Assembly: GCF_013364235.1 (NCBI RefSeq)
Contig: NZ_CP054919.1
Location: 4,314,701 to 4,378,700 of the forward strand
Direction: 5' to 3'
Origin: Kitasatospora sp. NA04385
Lineage (GTDB): Bacteria; Actinomycetota; Actinomycetes; Streptomycetales; Streptomycetaceae
DNA length: 64,000 nucleotides
Positions 52,011 through 60,822 of the stretch are shown here, piece by piece. Numbering within the stretch: position 1 is the stretch's first letter; each line of letters begins with the position of its first letter. Below the pieces are notes generated by a model. It was not told where the DNA came from. It did not search any database and was given only the letters and a program-made list of their open reading frames with translations. Position numbers and translations under genes: made by a program.

Positions 52011-52144
52011 CCGCCCCGCCCCGCCCCGCTCGCCCCGCCCACAAAGTGAACCGCCCCGCCCGCGCCGTCTTGAGCGGGACGGGGCGCGAGCGGGACGGAG
52101 TCGGTGCGACCGGCCGGGCGGCCACGCGGCCGGGGGCCACCCGG

Positions 52145-53380
52145 TCAGACGACGACGGCGGTCGCCAGGTGGTCGGGCATCTCGCCGCCGCTGTCCAGGA
52201 AGTGCGTCAGCGGCAGTGTCGCCGCGCCGAGCGTCACCGCGTCCGGGCCGAGGTCGGAGAGCGTGATGGTGGTGCGCGAGCGGGGGTAGGCGAGGGCGTA
52301 GCGGGTGGCGGCCTCGCCGATCGCGGGGAGCAGCCGGGGGCCGAGCAGCAGTCCGGCCCAGCCGCCGATGACGATCCGCTCGGGGTTGAACAGGTTGACC
52401 AGGTCGGCGATGGAGGCGCCGAGCAGCTCGGCGGCCTCGTCGAGCAGGGCGACGGCGCTGGGCTGCCCCTCCTCGGCGGCCCGCAGCAGCGCCGCCAGAC
52501 CGGCCTTCTCGCTGGTGCCGGGCACGGTGCCGTCCCAGCGCTCGACCAGCGCCTCGGCGCCGACGTACGCCTCCAGGCAGCCGCGCGAGCCGCACCGGCA
52601 GGGGCGGCCGCCGACGTGCACCTTGGTGTGGCCCCACTCGCCGGCCGAGCTGGTCGCGCCGCGGAAGCGGGCGCCGTCGGCGATCACGCAGGCGCCGACG
52701 CCGGAGCCGAACAGGGCGACCACCGCGTGCCGGCTGCCGCGGCCGGCGCCGAACCACATCTCGGCCTGGCCGAGGGTCTTGGCGCCGTTGTCGACGTACA
52801 GCGGCAGCGGGGTGTGCTCGCGCAGCATCCGGCCGAACGGGACGGCGTCCCAGCCGAAGGTCTGGCCGTGCACGACGACGTCGGCGCCGGGGTCGGCGCC
52901 GGTGCCCTGCTCGACGATGCCGGGGACTCCTATGCCGATGCCGAGCACGTTCTCGGCGGGGACGCCGGCGGCGGCGAGCACCTGGTCGAGGCCGCTGGCG
53001 ATCATCCGGACCACCCGCTCGGGGTCGTGCGCGGCGAGCAGCGGCTGGTCGGCCGAGGCGAGCTCGGTCAGCGCGAGGTCGAACAGGGTGACCCGGACCT
53101 GGGTCTCGCCGATGTCGATGCCGACCAGGTGGGCCTGGTCGGGCGCGACCCGGAGCAGGATGCGGGGACGGCCGCCGTCGGACTCGACCGAACCGCACTC
53201 CTCGATCAGCCCGTCGGTGAGCAACTCTCCCGTCACATTGCTGACCGATCCGGCGCTCAGCCCGGTCGCGGTGCCCAGTTCCTGGCGGCTCAGCGGACCG
53301 TGGAAGTACAGGTGTCGCAGTAGCGTGGAACGGCTGCTCCGGCGCAGGTCGCGAACGGTCTGCTTGCCTCGGGGTGTCAT
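52145..53380 (-). CDS. ROK-family transcriptional repressor
   Basis: 411 residues from ATG 53380, with AAGGGA ribosome site. The N-terminal winged HTH (10-75) reads 'LRHLYFHGPLSRQELGTATGLSAGSVSNVTGELLTDGLIEECG'. The ROK kinase-like domain follows with 'LVGIDIGETQVRVTLFDL', 'GIGIGVPGIVEQGTGADPG', 'YVDNGAKTLGQAEMWFG' and the ROK zinc/signature motif 'GEWGHTKVHVGGRPCRCGSRGCLEAYVG' (His and Cys ligands present). It probably senses a sugar or sugar phosphate. It is divergent from the sugar ABC operon with an inverted repeat between the two starts, so it is the likely repressor of that operon. Confidence 0.93.
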   Translation of the reverse strand: MTPRGKQTVRDLRRSSRSTLLRHLYFHGPLSRQELGTATGLSAGSVSNVTGELLTDGLIEECGSVESDGGRPRILLRVAPDQAHLVGIDIGETQVRVTLFDLALTELASADQPLLAAHDPERVVRMIASGLDQVLAAAGVPAENVLGIGIGVPGIVEQGTGADPGADVVVHGQTFGWDAVPFGRMLREHTPLPLYVDNGAKTLGQAEMWFGAGRGSRHAVVALFGSGVGACVIADGARFRGATSSAGEWGHTKVHVGGRPCRCGSRGCLEAYVGAEALVERWDGTVPGTSEKAGLAALLRAAEEGQPSAVALLDEAAELLGASIADLVNLFNPERIVIGGWAGLLLGPRLLPAIGEAATRYALAYPRSRTTITLSDLGPDAVTLGAATLPLTHFLDSGGEMPDHLATAVVV

Positions 53381-53422
53381 CGGTGTCCCTTCTTCGTTGC
53401 AGAATCTACGCCGTCGCGCCTC

Positions 53423-53449
53423 TTGACGTCTACTTTTCTCAGACGTTAA
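53423..53449. promoter_or_regulatory. Candidate ROK operator (27-bp inverted repeat)
   Basis: TTGACGTCT (53423-53431) and AGACGTTAA (53441-53449) are inverted with eight of nine positions matching and a 9-bp AT-rich spacer. It lies midway between the divergent ROK and solute-binding-protein starts, and the left arm overlaps a TTGACG that could be a -35 box. Operator function is inferred from position and symmetry. Confidence 0.55.
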
Positions 53450-53523
53450 ATCTCGGCGTGAAGTAAGCAGTTCTGACTGCCTCTTCACCCCCACGAGACG
53501 ACAGCCCGAGAGGGGCTCCTCCC

Positions 53524-54834
53524 ATGCGCACCCACCGGATCTCCGCCGCCCTCGCCCTGACCGCCGCGATCGTCCTGACCGCCTCCGCCTGTGGCGGCGG
53601 CGACAGCGGCGGCGGCAGCAACTCCAGCCCGAAGACCCTGACGTACTGGGCCTCCAACCAGGGCAGCAGCCTGGAGAACGACAAGCAGGTGCTGGAGCCC
53701 GAGCTGAAGAAGTTCGAGCAGCAGACCGGCATCAAGGTCAACCTCGAGGTCATCCCCTGGTCCGACCTGCTGAACAGAATCCTCGCCGCCACCGCGTCCG
53801 GCCAGGGCCCGGACGTGCTGAACATCGGCAACACCTGGTCCGCCTCCCTCCAGGCCACCGGCGCGCTGCTCCCGTTCGACCAGGCCACCTTCGACAAGAT
53901 CGGCGGCAAGGACCGCTTCCTGGAGTCGACCATCGCGTCGGCCGGTGCCAAGGGCAAGGACCCGGCGGCCGTGCCGCTGTACTCGATGGCCTACGGCCTG
54001 TACTACAACAAGAAGCTGTTCCAGGAGGCGGGCATCGCCAACCCGCCCGCCACCTGGGAGGAGCTCGTCCAGGACGGCAAGAAGCTGACCCACGACGACA
54101 AGTACGGCCTGGTGATCGAGGGCGGCAACGTCTCGGAGAACGTGCACAACGTCTTCGCCCTGGGCATGCAGCACGGCACCGGCTTCTTCGACGCCTCGGG
54201 CAAGCCGACCTTCGACAGCCCGGAGTCCGTCGCCGCGGTCAAGCAGTACGTCGACTTCATCGCCAACGACAAGATCGCCGCCCCCGGCAACGCCGAGTAC
54301 GCGGCCAACCAGTCGCTGACCGACTTCGCCACCGGCAAGGCCGCGATGCTGATGTGGCAGTCCGCGGGCGCCAACCTCAAGTCGCACGGTATGAACCCGG
54401 ACGAGTACGGCGTCGTCCCCGTCCCGGCCCCGGCCGGCGCCACCGGCGACAAGGCCACCACCTCGATGGTGGCCGGCATCAACCTGGCGGTCTTCAAGAA
54501 CACCAAGAACCTCGACGGCGCCCTGAACTTCGTGAAGTTCATGACCAGCGACGAGGAGCAGAAGACCCTCAACGGCACCTACGGCTCGCTGCCGTCGGTG
54601 AAGGCCGCGCAGTCCGACGCCGCGTTCTCCACCCCGGAGCTGCAGACCCTCGCGGGCGTCCTGCAGAAGAGCGCCGCGCCGCTCCCGCAGGTTCCCACCG
54701 AGAGCCAGTTCGAGACGCTGATCGGCACCGCGGTCAAGAACCTGCTGGCGTCCGCCGCCGCGGGCAAGCCGATCACCGAGGCCGCGGTCAAGGACGAGCT
54801 GTCCAAGGCCCAGCAGCAGATGCCGGCGAGCTGA
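53524..54834 (+). CDS. Sugar ABC transporter solute-binding lipoprotein
   Basis: 436 residues. The signal peptide is followed by the lipobox 'TASAC' with lipidated Cys23 and a Gly/Ser linker. The mature part is an extracellular solute-binding protein of family 1: 'TLTYWASNQGSSLENDKQVLEPELKKFEQQTGIKVNLEVIPWSDLLNRILAATASGQGPDVLNIGNTW', 'YGLYYNKKLFQEAGIANPPATWEELVQDGKKLT', and a C-terminal helix 'DELSKAQQQMP'. It should capture an oligosaccharide outside the membrane for the two permeases downstream. It is the first gene of the four-gene operon; a beta-glucoside such as cellobiose is plausible given the GH1 gene. Confidence 0.94.
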   Translation: MRTHRISAALALTAAIVLTASACGGGDSGGGSNSSPKTLTYWASNQGSSLENDKQVLEPELKKFEQQTGIKVNLEVIPWSDLLNRILAATASGQGPDVLNIGNTWSASLQATGALLPFDQATFDKIGGKDRFLESTIASAGAKGKDPAAVPLYSMAYGLYYNKKLFQEAGIANPPATWEELVQDGKKLTHDDKYGLVIEGGNVSENVHNVFALGMQHGTGFFDASGKPTFDSPESVAAVKQYVDFIANDKIAAPGNAEYAANQSLTDFATGKAAMLMWQSAGANLKSHGMNPDEYGVVPVPAPAGATGDKATTSMVAGINLAVFKNTKNLDGALNFVKFMTSDEEQKTLNGTYGSLPSVKAAQSDAAFSTPELQTLAGVLQKSAAPLPQVPTESQFETLIGTAVKNLLASAAAGKPITEAAVKDELSKAQQQMPAS

Positions 54835-54839
54835 CCCAC

Positions 54840-55838
54840 GTGTCCGAGAAAGTCATCGACCGCAAGGCCGTCGGCAACGGCAAGGAGGCCGCCCCGCAGG
54901 GGGCGGCCCCCGCCCGCCGGCGCATCCGCGAGAAGTTCGGGCGCAGCGCACTGCCCTACCTGCTGCTGCTCCCGGCCCTGCTGGCCGAACTGCTGATCCA
55001 CCTGGTGCCGATGGTCACCGGCATCGTGATGGCGTTCAAGCAGCTCACCCAGTTCTTCATCCGCGACTGGGGCTCGGCGCCCTGGTCCGGCTTCGACAAC
55101 TTCAAGGTGGCGCTGGAGTTCAACGCCCCGGTCGGCAAGGCGCTGCTGCACTCGTTCTGGGTGACCTGCATGTTCACCGTGCTGTCGGTGGGCCTGTCCT
55201 GGCTGATCGGCGTCACCGCCTCGGTCTTCACCCAGGACGCGTTCCGCGGCCGCGGGCTGCTGCGGGCGGCGTTCATGCTTCCGTACGCGCTGCCGGTGTT
55301 CGCGGCCGTGATCACCTGGTCGTTCATGTTCCAGCGGGACACCGGCCTGATCAACCACGTGCTGCACGACCAGCTGCACCTGACCAGCGACAAGCCGTTC
55401 TGGCTGATCGGCGACAACAGCTTCTGGGCGCTGCTGACCGTCTCGGTCTGGAAGTCCTGGCCGTTCGCGTTCCTCACCCTCACCGCGGGCCTGCAGAACA
55501 TCCCGCGCGAGCTGTACGAGGCCGCCGCGCTGGACGGCGCCGGCGTGTGGCAGCAGATCCGCCGGATCACCCTGCCCTCGCTGCGCCCGGTCAACCTGGT
55601 GCTGGTGCTGGTGCTCTTCCTGTGGACGTTCAACGACTTCAACACGCCGTTCGTGCTGTTCGGCAAGTCCGCCCCGCAGGCCGCGGACCTGATCTCGATC
55701 CACATCTACCAGTCCTCCTTCATCACCTGGAACTTCGGCCAGGGCTCCGCGATGTCGGTCCTGCTGCTGCTCTTCCTGCTGCTGGTGACCGCGCTCTACC
55801 TGCTCGCCACCAACCGCCGTCGGGAGGACGCAGAATGA
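54840..55838 (+). CDS. Sugar ABC transporter permease (MalF-type)
   Basis: 332 residues, GTG start at 54840, six bases after the binding-protein stop. A basic N-terminus is followed by six transmembrane segments ('LPYLLLLPALLAELLIHLVPMVTGIVMAF' first). The EAA loop 'PRELYEAAALDGAGVWQQIRRITLPSLRP' is canonical for contact with the ATPase. It overlaps the next permease by ATGA (55835-55838). No ATPase gene is in the operon; such Streptomyces importers usually share a multitasking ATPase such as MsiK. Confidence 0.93.
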   Translation: MSEKVIDRKAVGNGKEAAPQGAAPARRRIREKFGRSALPYLLLLPALLAELLIHLVPMVTGIVMAFKQLTQFFIRDWGSAPWSGFDNFKVALEFNAPVGKALLHSFWVTCMFTVLSVGLSWLIGVTASVFTQDAFRGRGLLRAAFMLPYALPVFAAVITWSFMFQRDTGLINHVLHDQLHLTSDKPFWLIGDNSFWALLTVSVWKSWPFAFLTLTAGLQNIPRELYEAAALDGAGVWQQIRRITLPSLRPVNLVLVLVLFLWTFNDFNTPFVLFGKSAPQAADLISIHIYQSSFITWNFGQGSAMSVLLLLFLLLVTALYLLATNRRREDAE

Positions 55839-56677
55839 TCAACCCGCCCGCCTCCTTCCGCTGGCTGCGCCGGATCGTGCTGCTGGTGCTGGCCGTCTTC
55901 ACCCTGACCCCGGTCGCGGTGATGCTGAGCTCCTCGCTCAAGCCGCTGCGCGACGTCCAGGGCCCCTGGCGCTGGATCCCCAGCGAGCTGACCTTCCGGC
56001 CGTACGTCGACATCTGGAAGACCGTCCCGCTCGCGAAGTACTTCACCAACTCGCTGATCGTCGCGGGCTCGGCCACCGCGCTGTCCGTGCTGATCGCGCT
56101 GCTGGCCGGCTACGCGGTGAGCCGCTACCGGTTCCGCGGCAAGAAGATCTTCACGATCACCGTGCTGTCGACCCAGATGTTCCCCGGCATCCTGTTCCTG
56201 CTGCCGCTGTTCCTGATCTTCGTCAACATCGGCAACTCGACCGGCATCGCCCTCTACGGCAGCCGCGGCGGCCTGATCCTCACGTACCTGACCTTCTCGC
56301 TGCCGTTCTCCATCTGGATGCTGGCCGGGTACCTGGACTCCATCCCGCGCGACCTCGACGAGGCCGCCGCCGTGGACGGCTGCGGACCGATCCGCACCCT
56401 GGTGCAGATCATCGTCCCCGCCGCCCTGCCCGGCATCATCGCGGTCGCCGTCTACGCCTTCATGACCGCCTGGGGCGAGGTGCTGTTCGCCTCCGTCATG
56501 ACCAACGACCAGACCCGCACGCTGGCCGTCGGGCTCCAGGGGTACGCCACGCAGACCGACGTCTACTGGAACCAGGTGATGGCCGCCTCGCTGGTCGTCA
56601 GCCTCCCCGTGGTCGCCGGATTCCTGCTGCTGCAGCGCTACCTGGTGGCCGGTCTGACCGCCGGTGCCGTCAAGTGA
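55835..56677 (+). CDS. Sugar ABC transporter permease (MalG-type)
   Basis: 280 residues with six transmembrane segments and the EAA loop 'PRDLDEAAAVDGCGPIRTLVQIIVPAALPGIIAVAVYAFMTAWGEVLFA', typical of carbohydrate importer family CUT1. Its start overlaps the MalF-type stop by four bases, so the two are coupled and probably form a heterodimer. The GH1 gene begins 72 bp downstream. Confidence 0.93.
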   Translation: MINPPASFRWLRRIVLLVLAVFTLTPVAVMLSSSLKPLRDVQGPWRWIPSELTFRPYVDIWKTVPLAKYFTNSLIVAGSATALSVLIALLAGYAVSRYRFRGKKIFTITVLSTQMFPGILFLLPLFLIFVNIGNSTGIALYGSRGGLILTYLTFSLPFSIWMLAGYLDSIPRDLDEAAAVDGCGPIRTLVQIIVPAALPGIIAVAVYAFMTAWGEVLFASVMTNDQTRTLAVGLQGYATQTDVYWNQVMAASLVVSLPVVAGFLLLQRYLVAGLTAGAVK

Positions 56678-56749
56678 GGCACCGTCAGGGTGCCGTCAAG
56701 TGACGCACTCCCGGACCAGCCGCCCCCTCACCCTCGAAAGGACCATCCC

Positions 56750-58093
56750 GTGAACCACCTCGACGCGCTGCCGGCCAACTTCCGCTGGGGCGCCGCCACC
56801 GCCGCCTACCAGATCGAGGGCGCCGTGAGCACCGACGGCCGTGCGCCGTCGATCTGGGACACCTTCTCGCACACCCCCGGCAAGGTCGACAACGGCGACA
56901 CCGGCGACACCGCGTGCGACCACTACCACCGCTGGCCGCAGGACCTCGACCTGGCCGCCTCGCTCGGCCTGGACGCCTACCGCTTCTCGATCGCCTGGCC
57001 CCGCGTGGTGCCGCTGGCCGACGGCAAGGTCAACGCGGCCGGCCTCGACTTCTACGACCGCCTGGTCGACGGCATGCTGGAGCGCGGCCTCACCCCGTTC
57101 CCGACCCTCTACCACTGGGACCTCCCGCAGGCCCAGCAGGACCGCGGCGGCTGGCCCGAGCGCTCCACCGCCGAGCGCTTCGCCGAGTACACCGCGGTGG
57201 TCGCCGAGCGCCTCGGCGACCGGGTCCGCGACTGGTGCACCCTCAACGAGCCGCTCTGCTCCTCCTGGATCGGCCACCTCGAGGGCAAGATGGCCCCCGG
57301 CGTCACCGACCTGACCGCGGCCGTCCGCACCTCCTACCACCTGCACCTCGGCCACGGCCTCGCCGTGCAGGCGCTGCGCGCCGCCGTCCCCGGCGCCCGG
57401 ATCGGCATCGTCAACAACCTCTCCACCATCGAGCCGGCCTCGCAGTCCGACGCCGACCTCGCGGCCGCCCTGCGCGCCGACGGCCACATCAACCGCTGGT
57501 GGCTCGACCCGATCCTCGGCCGCGGCTACCCGCAGGACATGCTCGACCTGTACGGCGTCGAACTGCCGGTCCGCGACGGCGACATGGAGCTGATCTCGGC
57601 CCCGCTCGACTGGGTCGGCCTCAACTACTACTTCCGGCAGATCGTCGAGGACGACCCGACCGGCGCCGTCCCGAACTTCCGCCAGGTCCCCGGCCCGAAC
57701 CCCGAGCACACCGCCATGGACTGGGAGGTGCACGCCCCCGGCATCGAGGAGCTGCTGCTGCGCCTCACCGAGGACTACGGCGTCCGCGAGATCTACGTGA
57801 CCGAGAACGGCTCCGCCTACCGGGACACCGTCACCGCCGACGGCCGGGTCGACGACCCCGAGCGCACCGCCTACCTGGAGTCCCACCTCGCCGCCTGCGC
57901 CCGCGCCGTCGCCAAGGGCGCCCCGCTGGCCGGCTACTTCGCCTGGTCCCTGCTCGACAACTTCGAGTGGGCGTACGGCTACGACAAGCGCTTCGGCCTC
58001 GTCCACGTCGACTACGACACCCAGGTCCGCACCCTGAAGGCCAGCGGCGAGCGCTACGCCCAGCTCATCGCCGCCCACCGCGCCCGGGCCTGA
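56750..58093 (+). CDS. bglB: GH1 beta-glucosidase
   Basis: 447 residues from GTG 56750 with AAAGGA upstream. '[29 protein letters not shown]' is the GH1 N-terminal signature, the acid/base is Glu167 in TLNEP, and the nucleophile is Glu352 in YVTENG. '[23 protein letters not shown]' is the aglycone-site block near the end. There is no signal peptide, so it hydrolyses imported beta-glucosides in the cytoplasm. It is the last gene of the ABC operon. Length and catalytic residues are normal. Confidence 0.95.
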   Translation: MNHLDALPANFRWGAATAAYQIEGAVSTDGRAPSIWDTFSHTPGKVDNGDTGDTACDHYHRWPQDLDLAASLGLDAYRFSIAWPRVVPLADGKVNAAGLDFYDRLVDGMLERGLTPFPTLYHWDLPQAQQDRGGWPERSTAERFAEYTAVVAERLGDRVRDWCTLNEPLCSSWIGHLEGKMAPGVTDLTAAVRTSYHLHLGHGLAVQALRAAVPGARIGIVNNLSTIEPASQSDADLAAALRADGHINRWWLDPILGRGYPQDMLDLYGVELPVRDGDMELISAPLDWVGLNYYFRQIVEDDPTGAVPNFRQVPGPNPEHTAMDWEVHAPGIEELLLRLTEDYGVREIYVTENGSAYRDTVTADGRVDDPERTAYLESHLAACARAVAKGAPLAGYFAWSLLDNFEWAYGYDKRFGLVHVDYDTQVRTLKASGERYAQLIAAHRARA

Positions 58094-58122
58094 CCCCGGC
58101 GCACCCGCACGGGGGAAGAAGA

Positions 58123-58163
58123 GGCAGGGCCCCGGGAGCACCCAACGCTCCCGGGGCCCTGCC
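58123..58163. terminator. Bidirectional terminator between bglB and chitinase
   Basis: A perfect 17-bp stem (58123-58139 with 58147-58163) with a 7-nt loop, 30 bp from each convergent stop codon. Being palindromic it can serve both genes. Confidence 0.88.
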
Positions 58164-58194
58164 CCTTGTCGCACTTTCTACCAGTCGCGGGGCG

Positions 58195-59883
58195 TCAGCG
58201 GCCCTGCAGGGCCTTGACGTTGTCGCCGAAGCTCCAGCCCTTCGAGCCGTCCCAGTTGAGGGACCAGGTCATCAGGCCCTTCAGCTGGCCGCTGTAGGAG
58301 CCGTAGGCCTGCGAGACCAGGCCGGGGGCCATGTAGCCGCCGCCCGCGCCCGGCTGGGCCGGCAGGCCGGGGACCTGCTTGTCGTAGGGGACCTTGATGG
58401 TGGTGCCCTGGATGGTCAGGCCGTTGTTGAGGCAGGTGGTCTGGGCGGTGAAGCCCTGGACGGTGCCGGCCGAGTAGGAGTCGCCGGAGCAGCCGTACAT
58501 CGAGCCGTTGTAGTACTGCATGTTCAGCCACCACAGCCGGCCGTTGTCGACGTACTTCTTGATGATCGGCAGGTACGAGCCCCAGATGGAGCCGTAGGTG
58601 ACGCTGCCGCCGGTGACGTACGCGGTCTCGGGGGCCATGGTGAGGCCGAAGCCGGCCGGCATCTGGGCGAGCACGCCGTCGATGATGCGGATCAGGTTCG
58701 ACTGCGAGGCGGACAGGGTGCCGATGCTGCCGCTGCCGGACAGGCCGGTCTCGATGTCGATGTCGATGCCGTCGAAGTTGTACTTCTTCAGGATCGGGAC
58801 GATGGTCGAGACGAACTTGTCGGCCACCGCGCTGGAGCTGAGGTCGATGCCCGCGGCGGCGCCGCCGATCGACATCAGGATGGTCGCGCCGTTGGCCTTG
58901 GCCTGGCACATCTCGGCGGGGGTGGCCACCTTGACGCCGGTGTCCATGCCGTCCTGCCAGAGCACGGTGCCGTCGGAGAGGATCACCGGGAAGGCGGCGT
59001 TGATGACGTTGTAGCCGTGCTGGGCGATCCGGCTGTCGGTGATCGGGGTCCAGCCGAGGCCCGGGTGCACGCCGTTGGAGGCGCCGTCCCAGTTCTCCCA
59101 GTAGCCCTGCAGCACCTTGCCGGCCGGCTTGGGCTTGGTCGGGCAGGTGACGTCACCGGGCGGGTTGCTGGTCGGCGGCTGCGAGGTGGGCGGCTGCGAG
59201 GTCGGGGGCTGGGACGTCGGCGGCTGCGAGGTCGGCGGCTGGGACGTCGGGGGCTGGGACGTCGGCGGCTGCGAGGTCGGCGCGCTGGTGGACGGGGACG
59301 GGCTGCTGCCGCCGGGGCCGCTGAGCACCAGGTCGTCGGCGTAGAACGCGGGCTGGCCGTACCAGCCGTGCACGAAGACGGTCACCGAGGTGGTGGAGGC
59401 GCCGGTGGAGAAGGTGGTGCTGAGCTGGCCGTACGAGGCGTTGCCCGGGGCCCAGGTGGAGGCGTTCACACCGGTGCCGGTGGCGCCGAGGTAGACGTAG
59501 CTGCCCTGGACGAAGCCGCTCAGGGTGTACTGCGAGTTCGGCTGGACGCTGACGGTCTGCGAGCACTGCGCGGTGTCCTGGCCGGTGGGGGTGGCCTTGA
59601 GCGCGGAAGTGCCGCCGTGCACCGGGGTGCTGACGATCGAACCGGAGTTGCCGGTGCAGGTCCAGTTGCCGAGCCCGCTCTCGAAGCCGGGGTTGGCGAT
59701 CAGGTTGGCGACGTCGGCGGAGGCGGTGACCGAGCCCGCCACGGCGAGGCCGGCGCCGATCACGGCGGCGGCGCTGACCCCGGCCAGCGTGCGCCGGGCG
59801 GCGCTCGGGCCGCTCCGCGCGTGGCTGACCCGGGGCGCCTGCGCGGCGCGCTCCACGGGCGTGTACGACCTTCGACGGAACAT
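58195..59883 (-). CDS. Secreted GH18 chitinase with N-terminal carbohydrate-binding module
   Basis: 562 residues from ATG 59883, AGGGA upstream. A long Tat/Sec-like signal (1-57: basic start, 'RRTLAGVSAAAVIGAGLAVAG', cleavage after 'VTASA') leads to a CBM of the 'NLIANPGFESGLGNWTC' jelly-roll type (58-188). A linker (190-248) has nine Gln/Pro/Thr/Ser repeats (TSQPP). The GH18 barrel (255-562) carries the catalytic DxxDxDxE as Asp376, Asp379, Asp381 and Glu383 ('FDGIDIDIETG'), preceded by 'ILMSIGGAAAG'. It should hydrolyse chitin outside the cell. The promoter carries the chitinase direct repeats. Confidence 0.94.
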   Translation of the reverse strand: MFRRRSYTPVERAAQAPRVSHARSGPSAARRTLAGVSAAAVIGAGLAVAGSVTASADVANLIANPGFESGLGNWTCTGNSGSIVSTPVHGGTSALKATPTGQDTAQCSQTVSVQPNSQYTLSGFVQGSYVYLGATGTGVNASTWAPGNASYGQLSTTFSTGASTTSVTVFVHGWYGQPAFYADDLVLSGPGGSSPSPSTSAPTSQPPTSQPPTSQPPTSQPPTSQPPTSQPPTSQPPTSNPPGDVTCPTKPKPAGKVLQGYWENWDGASNGVHPGLGWTPITDSRIAQHGYNVINAAFPVILSDGTVLWQDGMDTGVKVATPAEMCQAKANGATILMSIGGAAAGIDLSSSAVADKFVSTIVPILKKYNFDGIDIDIETGLSGSGSIGTLSASQSNLIRIIDGVLAQMPAGFGLTMAPETAYVTGGSVTYGSIWGSYLPIIKKYVDNGRLWWLNMQYYNGSMYGCSGDSYSAGTVQGFTAQTTCLNNGLTIQGTTIKVPYDKQVPGLPAQPGAGGGYMAPGLVSQAYGSYSGQLKGLMTWSLNWDGSKGWSFGDNVKALQGR

Positions 59884-59992
59884 CGTGATCCCTTCCCGCC
59901 GAAACACCTGGTCATGGGCATGACCAGCGCTGTGGGGGCGCGGTGCCCGGCTGTGGGTGAGGTGGGGACATGTGGGGGTTGTGCCCAGCCGG

Positions 59993-60021
59993 ATCGTAGG
60001 AGCGGGGGCAGGAGGCGTCAA
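59993..60021 (-). promoter_or_regulatory. Chitinase promoter (-35 TTGACG, -10 TACGAT)
   Basis: On the minus strand TTGACG (60021-60016) and TACGAT (59998-59993) are separated by 17 bp, a housekeeping-type promoter about 110 bp upstream of the chitinase ATG. The upstream edge abuts the direct-repeat operator. Confidence 0.75.
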
Positions 60022-60022
60022 T

Positions 60023-60053
60023 AGGTCTGGACCATTAGCGAGGGTCTGGACCA
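60023..60053 (-). promoter_or_regulatory. Chitinase operator: paired 12-bp direct repeats
   Basis: On the minus strand TGGTCCAGACCC (60053-60042) and TGGTCCAGACCT (60034-60023) are separated by 7 bp. Such a direct repeat overlapping the -35 region is known from Streptomyces chitinase promoters and mediates chitin induction and glucose repression. It also resembles the DasR site (TGGTCTAGACCA). Confidence 0.85.
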
Positions 60054-60075
60054 CCCGGGCGAAGGGGCGGCGCTC

Positions 60076-60161
60076 GGGTGGGGGCAGCCGCCGGGGGAGG
60101 GGAGCGCCGGGGGTGGGGGCAGCCGCCGGGGGAGGGGAGCGCCGGGGGTGGGGGCAGCCGC
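60076..60161 (+). repeat. 35-bp tandem repeat, about 2.4 copies
   Basis: The unit beginning GTGGGGGCAGCCGCCGGGGG recurs at 60079, 60114 and 60149 (period 35; third copy partial). It is non-coding, lying between the chitinase promoter and the stop of the ricin-fold gene. The first two copies appear identical, suggesting a recent duplication. Confidence 0.8.
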
Positions 60162-60164
60162 CGG

Positions 60165-60713
60165 TCAGCTCTCCGCGAGGGCGGTGAACGGCGCCGCCAG
60201 CAGCCAGGTCTGGTTCTCCCCGCCGTGCGGCGTCCGCAGCGACGGCGGGGTGCGCGCCTCGGCGGTGCGCGGGCAGTTCAGCACCAGGCCGGTGCCGACG
60301 TTCTCGATCCGGTGCGCCCGGCCGCCGTTGACCGGCACGATCCGCCAGCGCTGCCAGGCGGCGTCCGTGTCGTGCCGGTCGCGCATCCGCACCGGCTCGG
60401 TGTCCGGCACCCCGCCGCCGTCCAGCAGCAGGTCGTTGGCCACCGAGACCAGGTGGAACTCCCCGCCGTGGCCGGTCGGCCGGAGCAGCCACAGCTGGTG
60501 CGGACGCCCGTGCACCGGCCACAGGTGCGGGCGGCTGTCGTGGGTGTCGCGCAGCGCGGTGTCCAGCGCCAGCCCGCTGCTCACCGAGACCACCAGGAAC
60601 GGCCCCAGCGGCTTGCGGGCCCGGCGGCGGAACAGCGAACCCACGTCGTCCGTGCCGATCCGCAGGAACGGTATGCCGATCTCGGCACTGACGCGGCGCT
60701 CTCCCGGGGGCAT
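60165..60713 (-). CDS. Ricin-type beta-trefoil (RICIN) domain protein
   Basis: 182 residues from ATG 60713. After a 30-residue basic region, three beta-trefoil repeats are visible: 'LVVSVSSGLALDTALRDTHDSRPHLWPVHGRPHQLWLLRP', 'FHLVSVANDLLLDGGGV...AWQRWRIVPVNGG' and 'HRIENVGTGLVLNCPRTAEARTPPSLRTPHGGENQTWLL'. These end in the Q-x-W signature of RICIN/PF14200 lectin domains. There is no signal peptide, so a cytoplasmic carbohydrate- or protein-binding role is likely; the ligand is unknown. It is divergent from the APH-fold gene. Confidence 0.8.
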   Translation of the reverse strand: MPPGERRVSAEIGIPFLRIGTDDVGSLFRRRARKPLGPFLVVSVSSGLALDTALRDTHDSRPHLWPVHGRPHQLWLLRPTGHGGEFHLVSVANDLLLDGGGVPDTEPVRMRDRHDTDAAWQRWRIVPVNGGRAHRIENVGTGLVLNCPRTAEARTPPSLRTPHGGENQTWLLAAPFTALAES

Positions 60714-60822
60714 GGCGGCCATCCTAGGGCGCGCGCCCGTGCCCCCGTACGCCCTTCCCGCCGCCGCCCGCCGCGGCGCACACTGGCCGTGGCCCCGGAC
60801 GCCGAGCGGAACGAGACCGGAC

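Noticed and set aside
56914-60024. 1036-residue plus-strand frame over bglB and the chitinase
   Set aside because: Arg/Pro/Gly-only shadow of two well-defined genes; it crosses a 17-bp terminator stem and an opposite-strand promoter.
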